DNA of 64,000 bases, taken from assembly GCF_900631615.1 (NCBI RefSeq), contig NZ_LR131273.1:3504850-3568849 (forward strand), read 5' to 3'. Each line of letters starts with the position of its first letter. Positions within the stretch are counted from its first letter, which is position 1. Below the pieces are notes generated by a model that saw only the letters and a program-made list of their open reading frames with translations, did not search any database and was not told where the DNA came from. The DNA comes from Tsukamurella paurometabola (lineage in GTDB: Bacteria > Actinomycetota > Actinomycetes > Mycobacteriales > Mycobacteriaceae). The position numbers and the translations under genes are program-made. Shown here in pieces: positions 40,518 to 50,146 of the stretch.

Positions 40518-41240
40518 TCAGTCGTCGTCGGCCCCACGGTCGATCCGCAGCACGCCGTCGACGCCGCCGAGCGCGGCGCCGGCCTCGGTGACGCCGCGGC
40601 CCACCAGCGATAACGCGACGGTCACCTGCCGGTCCGCCGTCACCTCGTCGGCCGGCCCGTCGACCACGGTGAGGGAGGCCACAGTCCATCCGCGGCGCGA
40701 GCACGCCGACAGGACCTCCCGCAGGACGCCGGCCCCGTCGCGATAGGTGAGGGTGACACCGCGCTCGGCGGTGCCCCGTGCCGCGACCATGCGCCCGAGC
40801 GGGGTGAAGCCGAGCACCGCGACGAAGTGGAGAGCCGTGACCGCGACGGCGAGGATCTCGAGCCCCGCGCCCGCGGCCATGCCGATCGCGGCGGTCTCCC
40901 ACACCGCTGCGGCGGTGGTGAGGCCGCGGATCGCGCCGCGCCGCGTGATGATCAACCCCGCGCCGAGGAAGCCGATACCGGAGACGATCTGCGCTGCGAC
41001 GCGCGACGGGTCGAGCACCACGGTCCCCGCTGCGAGAACGTTGCCGAACCCGTACTTGCTGACCAGGAGGATGAGTGCGGACGTGGTGCCGACGATCGCC
41101 TGGGTACGGAGCCCGGCGCTCTTGCCGCGGAACTCGCGCTCCAGCCCGACCACGGTGGACAGGCAGAACGCGAGAACCAGCTGCTCGATCTGGCGCCAGC
41201 CCTGACCGGCGCTGATCCATGAGTCCGCGAGCGTGCTCAC
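40518..41240 (-). CDS. MgtC/SapB-family membrane protein
   Basis: The 240-residue protein starts at GTG 41240, overlapping the upstream stop. It has the MgtC motif LVLAFCLSTVVGLEREFRGK then SAGLRTQAIVGTTSALILLV, four to five membrane segments, and GIGFLGAGLIITR. A soluble ACT-like C-terminal domain (GVTLTYRDGAGVLREVLSAC) follows. MgtC proteins link to growth at low magnesium and to intracellular survival by an indirect mechanism. Confidence 0.88.
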   Translation of the reverse strand: MSTLADSWISAGQGWRQIEQLVLAFCLSTVVGLEREFRGKSAGLRTQAIVGTTSALILLVSKYGFGNVLAAGTVVLDPSRVAAQIVSGIGFLGAGLIITRRGAIRGLTTAAAVWETAAIGMAAGAGLEILAVAVTALHFVAVLGFTPLGRMVAARGTAERGVTLTYRDGAGVLREVLSACSRRGWTVASLTVVDGPADEVTADRQVTVALSLVGRGVTEAGAALGGVDGVLRIDRGADDD

Positions 41241-42373
41241 ACTTCCATGGTGCTCCCGATCGGCGCCGACGCAACCGTTTTCCGGTCGGGCGGCATGAAC
41301 GTCGCCGCCACCGCCGCGAGGCCGATGGCGAAGCAGAGGAGCGCGAACGGCAGGTTCCCGACGGGGTCGCCGGCCTCGGTCGCCCCGCCCTCGGCACCCA
41401 GGAAGGCGGGCAGGGCCGTCGCCCACAGCACGGCGAAGACCGCCAGGTACGCCGTGGCGTACGCCTGGACCAGGCGGTTGCGGTGCGCCGGGACCGACGG
41501 TGCGCCGGGCGCGGGGGACAGGCACCGTCGGAGCGCGAACAGCGCGGCCCCGGTCATGAGGGCCAGTTCCACGGCGTAGACGGTGCCGCGCACCGTGTCG
41601 CCGGCCAGCCCCAGGACCGTCGCAGGCAGGGGCAGCACGAACGTGCCCACCGACGCCGCGAGCCCGACGACGACGGTGCGCCACACCAGCTGCGGACCGG
41701 TGAACCGCGCGCCCGCGTCCACGTGGCGCCCGACCATGAACTGCACGCACAGTGCCAACGACATCGGCCACAGCGCCGCGAAGACCACGACCGAGCCCAT
41801 CGGGACCGAGGCGAAGAAGGGCAGGTTGATCGGGTTGTCGGGCGCCCACTCCCACCAGCGGAGCTGTGGGCCGAGATGGTCGAAGACCTCGTAGAAGGCG
41901 CCGTGTACGAGCCCGACGGTGCACGCGCCGAGGACGATCCCGCACCGCCGGAAGACGCCGAGCATGCGGACGATCTCGAACGACATCGTCGCCATCATCG
42001 GATAGATCGCGACGATGTACAGCGGCAGCCTGCCCCAGAGGAATTCGACCGTGAACAGGTTGTGCGCGAACATCGTGTCCACGTACTCGTCGATGCCGAA
42101 GGCGCCGGGGAAGTAGAGCGGCGGCTCGATGACGAACAGGTAAGCGGTCGCGCCGAACCAGACGGCCAGGTTCGTCGCGTCGCCCGCGCGCCACCTGCGG
42201 ATCGCGTGGATCAGCATGAGGATCGAACCGGCGATGATCGTCAGCTCCAACACCGGGAGCGTCCAGTTCTCCAGGGCTAGGGGACTGCGGACGGAGACGA
42301 GCCCGCCGGTGTCCTCGCAGGTGAAGCCCATTCGGCGCGCGAGCGCGTCGAAGGTCGGAGTGCACAGGTCCAT
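41237..42373 (-). CDS. polytopic membrane protein, unknown function
   Basis: The 378-residue protein has about nine hydrophobic segments and conserved-looking loops (EPPLYFPGAFGIDEYVDTMF, RWWEWAPDNPINLPFF). It overlaps the MgtC-like gene by 4 bp and follows the metal-hydrolase gene by 4 bp, so the three are probably one operon. I do not recognise the family with confidence. Confidence 0.7.
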   Translation of the reverse strand: MDLCTPTFDALARRMGFTCEDTGGLVSVRSPLALENWTLPVLELTIIAGSILMLIHAIRRWRAGDATNLAVWFGATAYLFVIEPPLYFPGAFGIDEYVDTMFAHNLFTVEFLWGRLPLYIVAIYPMMATMSFEIVRMLGVFRRCGIVLGACTVGLVHGAFYEVFDHLGPQLRWWEWAPDNPINLPFFASVPMGSVVVFAALWPMSLALCVQFMVGRHVDAGARFTGPQLVWRTVVVGLAASVGTFVLPLPATVLGLAGDTVRGTVYAVELALMTGAALFALRRCLSPAPGAPSVPAHRNRLVQAYATAYLAVFAVLWATALPAFLGAEGGATEAGDPVGNLPFALLCFAIGLAAVAATFMPPDRKTVASAPIGSTMEV

Positions 42374-42376
42374 CCG

Positions 42377-43300
42377 TCAGACCCCGATCGCCGCGTCGGA
42401 GGCGTACCACCGAGTGCAGTCGACTCCGCTGTCGTAGCGGCGCAACCATTCGCCGGCGAGGGCGGGCAGATTCTCGTGCGCGGGGTCGTGCAGCGGCATC
42501 TGGCTGCGAATGATGCCCTTGAGCGCGACGGCCTGCTCGGCCTTGGGGAGCACGTCGAAGGCGCGGGGCATCGCTCCCTTCGTCAGGTGCGGCGCCACCG
42601 CGACGAGCATCTTCTGCTTGAGCCGGTACCGGCCGAACATCGAGAGCGCGTCGACCTGCCGGTCCTTCAGCGGAACGTGCTGATTGAAACCGGCGCACGC
42701 GATGCGGATCACCTTGAGCACGTGGGCGAAGACCGACGGGGCCATGCGCATCCGGTACACCTCGCTGCCCACGATCGCGTTGTAGATGATGAGGGCGGAG
42801 CTGCGGTGCTCCACCTCCTCGACGAAGTGCCACAGGAACATCGACGCCACGCGATCGTCACCCGGCCGGAACAGCGTCGCCTCGTTGTCGAGCATGAGTT
42901 TGAAGACCGGGGTGAACGTCGCCTCGAGGTCGGCCGTGTACGCGAGTCGGTAGTCGGTGGAGGTGGCCTCGGTGAGGAGGTCGAACTCGCCGATCACCGC
43001 GTCGAGGGTGTTCTCGAGGCCGGGGTACTGCGCGATGAGGGCCTGCACGTGCCTGCGGTGCGCCGTCGAGTGGTGCCCCTCCTGCTGCATGAACGCCGTC
43101 GCCTCGGCGGCCACCGCGGGGTCGGCGAACTCCTTGCGCAGCTGCAGGATCAGCTTGACGATCATCTTCTCGAAGCCGACGGCGAGGAAGGAGACCGCGT
43201 TCATCATCGACGAGAAGGCGGGATTGTCGGGGTTCCACAGGAAGGGCACGGATGCCTCGTCGAAATGGAAGTCCATCTTGCGGGGGTGCAGGTCCGTCAT
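42377..43300 (-). CDS. predicted metal-dependent hydrolase (PF10118-like)
   Basis: The 307-residue protein starts at ATG 43300. It carries paired metal-ligand motifs QEGHHSTAHRRHV (about residue 92) and FLWHFVEEVEHRSSAL (about 185), a pattern of the COG3687/PF10118 family with a ferritin-like di-metal helix bundle. Members are often next to TetR regulators and lipid genes, as here. It faces away from the TetR at 43366 and an inverted repeat sits between. Confidence 0.8.
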   Translation of the reverse strand: MTDLHPRKMDFHFDEASVPFLWNPDNPAFSSMMNAVSFLAVGFEKMIVKLILQLRKEFADPAVAAEATAFMQQEGHHSTAHRRHVQALIAQYPGLENTLDAVIGEFDLLTEATSTDYRLAYTADLEATFTPVFKLMLDNEATLFRPGDDRVASMFLWHFVEEVEHRSSALIIYNAIVGSEVYRMRMAPSVFAHVLKVIRIACAGFNQHVPLKDRQVDALSMFGRYRLKQKMLVAVAPHLTKGAMPRAFDVLPKAEQAVALKGIIRSQMPLHDPAHENLPALAGEWLRRYDSGVDCTRWYASDAAIGV

Positions 43301-43306
43301 GGTGTG

Positions 43307-43336
43307 AACATACACATAGAACAGGTTCTGTATGTT
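43307..43336. promoter_or_regulatory. inverted repeat, likely TetR operator
   Basis: AGAACAGGTTCT forms the core, and AACATA/TATGTT bracket it at 43307 and 43331. It lies between the divergent metal-hydrolase and TetR genes. Confidence 0.6.
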
Positions 43337-43365
43337 GAGAACGCGCGAAGCTGTAGCCTGGGGCG

Positions 43366-43980
43366 ATGGCACGCAGGGGATGGGGTGGCTCGCCGCCGGC
43401 CGGCGACGAGGAGGCCGCGGCGCGCATCGTCGCCGCCGCCGTCGAGCTGATCGGCGAGCGCGGCACCACGTCGATCGCGGAGGTCGCCGACGCTCTCGGC
43501 GTGATCCGGCAGACCGTCTACCGGTATTTCCCGACGGTGGATGCGCTGCTCCAGGCCGCTGCGGTCCAGGCCGTCGGTGCCTTCCTCGACCGCCTCGCCG
43601 CGCACGTGCGAGGCATCGGCGACCCCGCCGACGCCGTCGTCGAGGGCATCGTCTTCACGCTGGACCAGGTGCCCCGCGCTCCGCATCTCCGGCTCATGCT
43701 GGCCGGGGAGCACTCGCACACCGAGGCCATCGCCTCCGGGCAGGCGATGGCCTTCGGGATGACGATGATCCGCCGCTTCGACGTCGACTGGCCCGCCCAC
43801 GGCTACGACGAGGCGCGGCTGCGCGAACTCGTCGAGTTCCAGCTGCGCATCATGCAGTCCTTCTTCATCTCGCCGGGTGATCCGGCGCGCACTCCCGACG
43901 AACTGCGTTCCTATCTCCGCCGGTGGGTCGCACCCGCCGTCGACCTGCGCTGCAACCCCGCTGCAACTCTTGACTCGTAG
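43366..43980 (+). CDS. TetR-family regulator
   Basis: The 204-residue protein has HTH residues TSIAEVADALGVIRQTVYRY in the first 60 positions and a helical ligand domain. It probably controls the divergent metal-hydrolase operon. The ethanolamine permease gene follows 98 bp downstream in the same direction, so control of that operon is also possible. Confidence 0.87.
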   Translation: MARRGWGGSPPAGDEEAAARIVAAAVELIGERGTTSIAEVADALGVIRQTVYRYFPTVDALLQAAAVQAVGAFLDRLAAHVRGIGDPADAVVEGIVFTLDQVPRAPHLRLMLAGEHSHTEAIASGQAMAFGMTMIRRFDVDWPAHGYDEARLRELVEFQLRIMQSFFISPGDPARTPDELRSYLRRWVAPAVDLRCNPAATLDS

Positions 43981-44078
43981 TGTTCCAGATCACACCGGCA
44001 AGACCCGTCGGTGAAACACGCCGATCCGATTCCGGAAACACGCCGGGAACAGGATCGACCGTGATCAGGAAGGCCCAC

Positions 44079-45524
44079 ATGAGTACAGAGCGCCAGGCGC
44101 CGCAGCAGATCCACCACGACGGGGTGGACGCCACTATCGAGTCCGACGACTACCTCGCCAAACGCACCCTCCGGTCGGGTTCCGCCGGCTGGGTGCTGCT
44201 GGCGGGCCTGGGCGTGAGTTACGTGATCTCCGGCGACTACGCCGGGTGGAACAACGGGCTCGCGCAGGGCGGCTGGGGCGGCCTCGCCATCGCCGCGGTG
44301 ATCATCGCGGGGATGTACCTCGCGATGGTGCTCGGCATGGCCGAGATGTCCTCGGCACTGCCCGCCGCCGGCGGCGGCTACACCTTCGCCCGCCGCGCGA
44401 TGGGCCCCTGGGGCGGATACGCCACGGGCATCGCGATCCTCATCGAGTACTCCATCGCTCCCGCGGCGATCGCGACGTTCATCGGCGCCTACGTCGATTC
44501 GCTGAACCTGTTCGGGATCACCGACGGCTGGTGGGTGTACCTGTTCGTCTACGCGCTGTTCATCGGCATCCACCTCACCGGCGCCGGCGAGGCGCTCAAG
44601 GCGATGTTCCTGATCACCGCGATCGCCCTGGTGGGCCTGGTGATCTTCGCGGTCTTCGCCATCGGGAAGTTCGACGCCCACAACCTGACCGACATCGCCG
44701 CCTCCGATGCCGTGGGCGCGTCGAGCTGGCTCCCGCACGGTTACCTCGGCATCTGGGCCGCGGTGCCGTTCGCGATCTGGTTCTTCCTCGCCATCGAGGG
44801 CGTCCCGCTCGCCGCGGAGGAGGCCCGCGAACCCGAGAAGAACGTCCCGCGCGGCATCATCGTCGCGATGTGCGTCCTGGTCGTCACCGGCGCGACGGTC
44901 TTCTTCCTCGCCCCGGGTGCCGTCGGCGCGCAGGCGATGTCGGAATCCGGCAACCCGCTCGTCGAGGCCCTCGGCGACGGCACCGCGTCGAAGCTGGTCA
45001 ACTACATCGGCCTGGCCGGCCTGGTCGCGAGCTTCTTCTCCATCATGTACGCCTACTCGCGCCAGACCTTCGCGCTCTCCCGCGCCGGCTACCTGCCGAA
45101 GAGCCTGTCGGTCACCAACGCCCGCAAGGCCCCCGTCCTCGCGCTGATCGTCCCCGGCGTGATCGGTTTCGCCCTCTCGCTCACGGGCAAGGGCGCGATG
45201 CTGCTCAACATGGCGGTCTTCGGCGCGGCCCTGAGCTACGTGCTGATGATGATCAGTCACATCGTGCTGCGCCGCCGCGAGCCCGACATGCCCCGGCCGT
45301 ACCGAACCCCCGGTGGCATCGTCACCACCTCGTTCGCGCTGGTCATCGCCTGCGCCGCCGTGGTCGCGACCTTCCTCGTGGACCCGACGGCGGCGGGCCT
45401 GACGCTCGCCGCGTTCGCCGCCTTCCTGGTGTACTTCGGCGTGTACAGCCGCCACCACCTCGTGGCCAACTCGCCGGACGAGGAGTTCGCCGCGCTCGCC
45501 GACGCCGAGCGGGACCTGCAGTGA
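44079..45524 (+). CDS. eat: ethanolamine permease (APC superfamily)
   Basis: The 481-residue protein has twelve hydrophobic segments and APC motifs (LAGLGVSYVISGDYAGWNNG, then EMSSALPAAGGGYTFARRAM). The VISGDYxGWN pattern is characteristic of the Eat ethanolamine permeases. The ATG at 44079 follows CAGGAAGG; the frame upstream to 43980 is not typical. It leads the operon eat - HAD lipoprotein - eutB - eutC and overlaps the HAD gene (GTGA). Confidence 0.88.
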   Translation: MSTERQAPQQIHHDGVDATIESDDYLAKRTLRSGSAGWVLLAGLGVSYVISGDYAGWNNGLAQGGWGGLAIAAVIIAGMYLAMVLGMAEMSSALPAAGGGYTFARRAMGPWGGYATGIAILIEYSIAPAAIATFIGAYVDSLNLFGITDGWWVYLFVYALFIGIHLTGAGEALKAMFLITAIALVGLVIFAVFAIGKFDAHNLTDIAASDAVGASSWLPHGYLGIWAAVPFAIWFFLAIEGVPLAAEEAREPEKNVPRGIIVAMCVLVVTGATVFFLAPGAVGAQAMSESGNPLVEALGDGTASKLVNYIGLAGLVASFFSIMYAYSRQTFALSRAGYLPKSLSVTNARKAPVLALIVPGVIGFALSLTGKGAMLLNMAVFGAALSYVLMMISHIVLRRREPDMPRPYRTPGGIVTTSFALVIACAAVVATFLVDPTAAGLTLAAFAAFLVYFGVYSRHHLVANSPDEEFAALADAERDLQ

Positions 45525-46783
45525 GGCGCACCCGCGCGGCACTGTTCGCCGCGGCGGCCCTGGCACTCGCCCCGATCGCCGGCTGCACGACGAACGACGC
45601 GCAGGACACGGCCGCCGAGTGCCGCACCCTCGCGCCGGACGCCGGCTGGTACGGCGACAACCACGACCGCCTGCAGAAACTGATCGCCGAGCGCGGCCAC
45701 TGCGGCGCCGCCCACGACGGTGCGGCCCCCGTCGCCCTGTTCGACTGGGACAACACCGTGGTGCGCAACGACATCGGCTCCGCGACCGCCTACTGGATGA
45801 TCCGGACCGGCAAGATCCGGCAGCCCGCGAACGGCGACTGGCGGACGACCAGCCGCTACCTCGCCCCCGAAGCGGCGCAGGCCCTCGCCGAGGCGTGCCC
45901 GACCGCGCTCGCCGCGCCGGGGGCGCCGCTGCCGACGGACCGCGACACCCGGTGCGCCGACGCGCTCGTCTCGATCGTCGACGACGGGGAGATCGGCGGG
46001 AGCCCCGCCTTCGCCGGCTACGACCACCGCCGCATGGAGCCCGCCTACGCGTGGGTGGTCCAGCTCATGGCCGGCTACACCGAGGCGGAGATCGAGGACT
46101 TCGCGAAGGCGGCCCGCACGGAGGCACTGGCGGCCGCCGAGGGGACGACGCAGCGCGTCGGCACCATCGAGGTGGCCGCGTGGGTGCGCTACTACACCCA
46201 GATCAAGGACCTCATCGGGACACTCGTCGCCAACGGCTTCGACGTCCGGATCATCTCCGCGTCGGCGCAGCCGGTCGTCCGCGCCTGGGCGCCGGAGGTC
46301 GGGCTCGGCCCGGACAAGCTGATCGGGATCCGCCCCGTCGTGTCCGACGGGAAGATCGTCCCGCACCTGCGGGGCTGCGGCGACGTACCGGACGGCGACG
46401 ACTCGATGATCAACTACATCGACGGCAAGCGCTGCCTGGTCAACCAGGAGGTCCTCGGCATCACCGGGGCGCAGGCCTGGCGGCAGGCGCCGGAGGCCCG
46501 ACGGCAGGTGCTCTCCGCCGGCGACTCGGTCACCGACCTCACGTTCCTCGGCGACGCGACCGGCCTACGGCTCGTGATCAACCGCAACGTCCCCGAGCTG
46601 ATGTGCACGGCGTACGCCGACGCAGACGGCAAGTGGCTCGTGAACCCCATGTTCATCGAGCCGAAGCCGCAGGCGAAGCCCTACGCGTGCGCGACCGCGG
46701 GTACCGACGCCGCCGGAGCGAAGGTGCCGGTCCGCGGCGCGGACGGCGCCCCGTTGGGGTCCGTCGCCGATACCGTCTACTAG
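45521..46783 (+). CDS. HAD-family phosphatase lipoprotein
   Basis: The 420-residue protein starts at GTG 45521. It has a lipoprotein signal (AALALAPIAGCT, lipobox IAGC). HAD motifs: I in ALFDWDNTVVRND, II in VRIISASAQPVV, IV in SAGDSVTDLTFLG. An exported HAD phosphatase between an ethanolamine permease and ethanolamine ammonia-lyase suggests release of ethanolamine or choline from its phosphate outside the membrane, comparable to phosphorylcholine phosphatases. That substrate is inferred from context alone. Confidence 0.8.
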   Translation: MRRTRAALFAAAALALAPIAGCTTNDAQDTAAECRTLAPDAGWYGDNHDRLQKLIAERGHCGAAHDGAAPVALFDWDNTVVRNDIGSATAYWMIRTGKIRQPANGDWRTTSRYLAPEAAQALAEACPTALAAPGAPLPTDRDTRCADALVSIVDDGEIGGSPAFAGYDHRRMEPAYAWVVQLMAGYTEAEIEDFAKAARTEALAAAEGTTQRVGTIEVAAWVRYYTQIKDLIGTLVANGFDVRIISASAQPVVRAWAPEVGLGPDKLIGIRPVVSDGKIVPHLRGCGDVPDGDDSMINYIDGKRCLVNQEVLGITGAQAWRQAPEARRQVLSAGDSVTDLTFLGDATGLRLVINRNVPELMCTAYADADGKWLVNPMFIEPKPQAKPYACATAGTDAAGAKVPVRGADGAPLGSVADTVY

Positions 46784-46809
46784 AAGCCACGTCTGAAAAC
46801 GGAGCAATC

Positions 46810-48225
46810 ATGATCCGCACCCAATCCGTGCGCGGGGAGACCTTCACCTTCACCTCGATGGCCGACCTGCTGGCCAAGGCCACGCCCCTGCGCTCCGGCG
46901 ACCAGCTCGCCGGCTGCGCGGCGGCCTCCGACGCCGAGCGGGCCGCCGCGAAGTGGGCACTCGCCGAGGTGCCGCTGACGGCGCTGCTCGAGGAACTCGT
47001 CGTACCGTACGAGTCCGACGAGGTCACCCGCCTCATCATCGACAGCCACGACCGGGCGGCGTTCGCGCCGATCGCGCATCTCACCGTCGGTGACCTCCGG
47101 GACCTCCTGCTGCGGATCGCCGTCGCCGACGATGCCGGTGCCCGCCTCGCCGCGCTCGGCCCGGCCCTCACCCCGGAGATGGTCGCGGCGGTCAGCAAGC
47201 TGATGCGCAACCAGGACCTCATCGCCGTCGCGCGGGCGGTCCGCGTCACCGCGGGATTCCGCACGACGGTCGGCCTGCCGGGCACACTGGCGACGCGCCT
47301 GCAGCCCAACCACCCGACCGACGATCCGCGGGGCATCGCCGCGGCGACCCTCGACGGGCTGCTCCTCGGTTGCGGCGACGCGGTGATCGGGATCAACCCC
47401 GCCACCGACTCGCCGCACGCGACCTCCGACCTGCTGCACCTGCTCGACGAGGTGCGCACCCGCTTCGACATCCCCACCCAGTCGTGCGTGCTCAGCCACG
47501 TGACGACGACGCTGGGGCTCATCGAGCAGGGCGCCCCGGTCGACCTCGTCTTCCAGTCGATCGCCGGTACCGAGGGCGCGAACTCCGCGTTCGGCGTCAC
47601 GCTCGGCCTGCTCGACGAGGCGAACGCCGCGGCGCGCGAGCTGGGGCGCGGCACCGTCGGGAACAACGTCATGTACCTGGAGACCGGGCAGGGTTCCGCG
47701 CTGTCCTCCGGCACGCACCTCGGGACCGACGGTGCTCCCGTCGACCAGCAGACCCTCGAGACCCGCGCCTACGCGGTGGCCCGGCACCTCGACCCGCTCC
47801 TGGTGAACACCGTCGTCGGCTTCATCGGGCCCGAGTACCTCTACGACGGCAAGCAGATCACGCGCGCCGGCCTCGAGGACCACTTCTGCGGCAAGCTCCT
47901 GGGCCTGCCGATGGGCGTCGACGTCTGCTACACCAACCACGCCGAGGCCGATCAGGACGACATGGACGACCTGCTCACGCTGCTCGCCGTCGCGGGGGTG
48001 TCGTTCGTCATCACCGTGCCCGGTGCCGACGACGTGATGCTCGGCTACCAGTCGCTCGCCTTCCACGACGCGCTCTACGTGCGCCGCGCCCTCGGCCTGC
48101 GGCCCGCGCCGGAGTTCGACGCCTGGCTCGCCCGGCAGGGGATGACCGACGAGTCCGGCGGCCTCCGCGACGTGGCCGTCGAGGCGTCCCCGTTGCGCGA
48201 ACTCGCGGCGGGGGTCCCGCGGTGA
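46810..48225 (+). CDS. eutB: ethanolamine ammonia-lyase large subunit
   Basis: The 471-residue TIM-barrel protein matches EutB: VGLPGTLATRLQPNHPTDDP, GDAVIGINPATDSPHATSDL, TLGLIEQGAPVDLVFQSIAG, VGNNVMYLETGQGSALSSGT, and the metal/substrate region LGLPMGVDVCYTNHAEADQD. With EutC it binds adenosylcobalamin and converts ethanolamine to acetaldehyde and ammonia. ATG 46810 follows GGAGC. Confidence 0.95.
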   Translation: MIRTQSVRGETFTFTSMADLLAKATPLRSGDQLAGCAAASDAERAAAKWALAEVPLTALLEELVVPYESDEVTRLIIDSHDRAAFAPIAHLTVGDLRDLLLRIAVADDAGARLAALGPALTPEMVAAVSKLMRNQDLIAVARAVRVTAGFRTTVGLPGTLATRLQPNHPTDDPRGIAAATLDGLLLGCGDAVIGINPATDSPHATSDLLHLLDEVRTRFDIPTQSCVLSHVTTTLGLIEQGAPVDLVFQSIAGTEGANSAFGVTLGLLDEANAAARELGRGTVGNNVMYLETGQGSALSSGTHLGTDGAPVDQQTLETRAYAVARHLDPLLVNTVVGFIGPEYLYDGKQITRAGLEDHFCGKLLGLPMGVDVCYTNHAEADQDDMDDLLTLLAVAGVSFVITVPGADDVMLGYQSLAFHDALYVRRALGLRPAPEFDAWLARQGMTDESGGLRDVAVEASPLRELAAGVPR

Positions 48226-49016
48226 GCGCGCCCGAGCGGTCCGAGGACCCGTTCTGGGACGCCCTGCGTACCACCACCCAGTCGCGGATCGGGCTGGGGC
48301 GCACCGGTGATGCCCTTCCCACGCGGCGCGTGCTCGAGTTCGCGGCGGCGCACGCCGCAGCCCGCGACGCGGTCCACCAGCCGCTCGACGCCGACGACCT
48401 CCTCGCCCGCGCCCGGGACCTGGGCATCGGCGAGCCCGTCGTCGTCACCAGCCGGGCCACCGACCGCGGGGAGTACCTGCGGCGGCCCGACCTGGGCCGG
48501 GCGCCCGCCGACCTGACGGGCCTCAGCCCGCTGCCCGACGGCGTCGCCGACGTCGCCCTCGTGCTCGCCGACGGCCTCTCGCCCCGCGCGCTCACCGATC
48601 ACGGCGTCGCCTTGGCTGCGGCGATCCTCGCAGCTCTGCCGGCCGACGTGACGGTCGCGCCGCCGGTGATCGCCACCCAGGCCCGCGTCGCGCTGGGCGA
48701 TCACGTCGCCCGCGCGCTCGGCGCCCGGACCCTGCTCGTGCTCATCGGGGAGCGGCCCGGCCTCTCGGTGGCGGACAGCCTCGGGATCTACCTCACCCAC
48801 CGTGCCGACCCGGAGGACTTCGGCGCGGGGGTCACCGACGCGCACCGCAACTGCATCTCCAACATCCACCCACCCGAGGGCCTCGGCTACGCCGATGCAG
48901 CCCGCATCGCGGCGGGGCTCGTCGTGGGCGCGCGGCGGCTCGGCCGCTCCGGCGTCGACCTCAAGGACACCTCCCGCGCCGAGCTGGAAGGCGCTGACCT
49001 GCGCGGACTAGACTGA
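48222..49016 (+). CDS. eutC: ethanolamine ammonia-lyase small subunit
   Basis: The 264-residue protein starts at GTG 48222, overlapping the eutB stop. EutC hallmarks are TQSRIGLGRTGDALPTRRVL, VVTSRATDRGEYLRRPDLGR, VLIGERPGLSVADSLGIYLT and DAHRNCISNIHPPEGLGY. It completes the B12-dependent enzyme. No microcompartment shell genes are present, so acetaldehyde is handled in the cytosol. Confidence 0.95.
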   Translation: MSAPERSEDPFWDALRTTTQSRIGLGRTGDALPTRRVLEFAAAHAAARDAVHQPLDADDLLARARDLGIGEPVVVTSRATDRGEYLRRPDLGRAPADLTGLSPLPDGVADVALVLADGLSPRALTDHGVALAAAILAALPADVTVAPPVIATQARVALGDHVARALGARTLLVLIGERPGLSVADSLGIYLTHRADPEDFGAGVTDAHRNCISNIHPPEGLGYADAARIAAGLVVGARRLGRSGVDLKDTSRAELEGADLRGLD

Positions 49017-49042
49017 GCGCAGCGGAACGAAGGAGAACCACC

Positions 49043-49306
49043 ATGATCGGCAAGCGCATCCAGGAGAACATCGAGGCCGTCACCAGGATCGCGGCGGACT
49101 CCGTGCGCAAGTCCGGTGAGATCCTGGAGGGCGCCGGCGCGGCGCTGCAGGGGGATGTCAAGGGCGGCGCGAGCCGCATCGCCACCGGCGCGGCGGGGAT
49201 CGCGACGTCCGCCGCCACCGAGGGCGTCAAGCTCGCCGGGGACAACCTGGCCGCGGCCCGCGAAGCCGCCGATGCGGTCGCCGACCGGGTGACCCGCAAG
49301 GACTGA
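49043..49306 (+). CDS. small amphipathic helical protein
   Basis: The 87-residue Ala-rich protein has repeating 11-residue-like amphipathic helix (GKRIQENIEAVTRIAADSVR, EGVKLAGDNLAAAREAADAV), reminiscent of small stress-related helical proteins. It follows eutC by 26 bp with a good AAGGAGA site. Convergent with the AraC gene, directly abutting it. Function unknown. Confidence 0.6.
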   Translation: MIGKRIQENIEAVTRIAADSVRKSGEILEGAGAALQGDVKGGASRIATGAAGIATSAATEGVKLAGDNLAAAREAADAVADRVTRKD

Positions 49307-50071
49307 TCACCGCGCGGTCCTGCGATAGCCGCCCGGCGTGAAGCCGAGGACCTTCCGGAAGTCGCGGACCAGGTGCGGCTGGTCGGCGTACCCGAGATCC
49401 GCGGCGATCTGCGCGACCGTGGTGCCGGGTTCGGTGCTCAGCAGGTGCGCCGCCTGGTGCAGCCGCCTGCGGTGGATCAACGCGAGGGGTGTCAACCCCA
49501 CGTAGCGGCGGGTGAGGCGTTGCGCGGTCCGCGGCGAGACGCCGATCGCCGCCGCCGCGTCCTCCACCGTGAGGATCGCCTCGTCCTCCTCGATCGCGAC
49601 CACCAGCCGATTGGCGAGCGCGGCGTCGTCGGACACCGTCGGAACGCGTGCCGTGAGCCAGGACTCGACGGCGAGGCACGCGCTCGCGAGGTCGCCGTTC
49701 CCCATCGCCGCGGCGACGTCCGCGTGCAGCTCCGGCGCGTCGACCACCGGATACTCGTTGAGGATCGAGCGCGCGTCCGCGGTGACGGCCGGTGTCGCCG
49801 CGGGCCGCAGCAGCGCGCCGACCGCCCAGCCCGTGCCTACGAGGTCGCGGTGGGACCGGACCGTGGTCGCGCCCGCCAGGCCGACCAGTTCCGTCTCGAC
49901 CACCAGATTGAGCGCCGGGTACGCGAGCACGTCCTGCCGCGACGTACGGCCGGGCGCGATCTCCCATTGCGAGATCCAGAACCAGCGGACCAGCGCGTCC
50001 GCGGCGGGGGAGGGCGGCCGGCGTTCGAAGGTGGGCAGCTGCGCCGGGTAGAGGATGCCGCGGGAGTTCAC
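49307..50071 (-). CDS. AraC-family regulator
   Basis: The 254-residue protein has the C-terminal two-HTH AraC domain: VEDAAAAIGVSPRTAQRLTR and VAQIAADLGYADQPHLVRDF, with FRKVLGFTPGGYRR. The N-terminal DUF6597-like sensor region begins at FERRPPSPAADALVRWFWIS. It faces away from the VOC protein gene, the likely target. Confidence 0.87.
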   Translation of the reverse strand: MNSRGILYPAQLPTFERRPPSPAADALVRWFWISQWEIAPGRTSRQDVLAYPALNLVVETELVGLAGATTVRSHRDLVGTGWAVGALLRPAATPAVTADARSILNEYPVVDAPELHADVAAAMGNGDLASACLAVESWLTARVPTVSDDAALANRLVVAIEEDEAILTVEDAAAAIGVSPRTAQRLTRRYVGLTPLALIHRRRLHQAAHLLSTEPGTTVAQIAADLGYADQPHLVRDFRKVLGFTPGGYRRTAR

Positions 50072-50146
50072 GGAATCGATCGTAGGCGCGAGGGCTGTCG
50101 CGAATGTTCAATCGACGGGCCGTGGTGCGCCCGTAGCGTTTCGGGC

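Noticed and set aside
41241-42833. Long minus-strand frame upstream of the MgtC-like start
   Set aside because: It is a frame-shifted copy of the membrane protein gene, dominated by Arg, Gly and His; the GTG at 41240 gives the family N-terminus.
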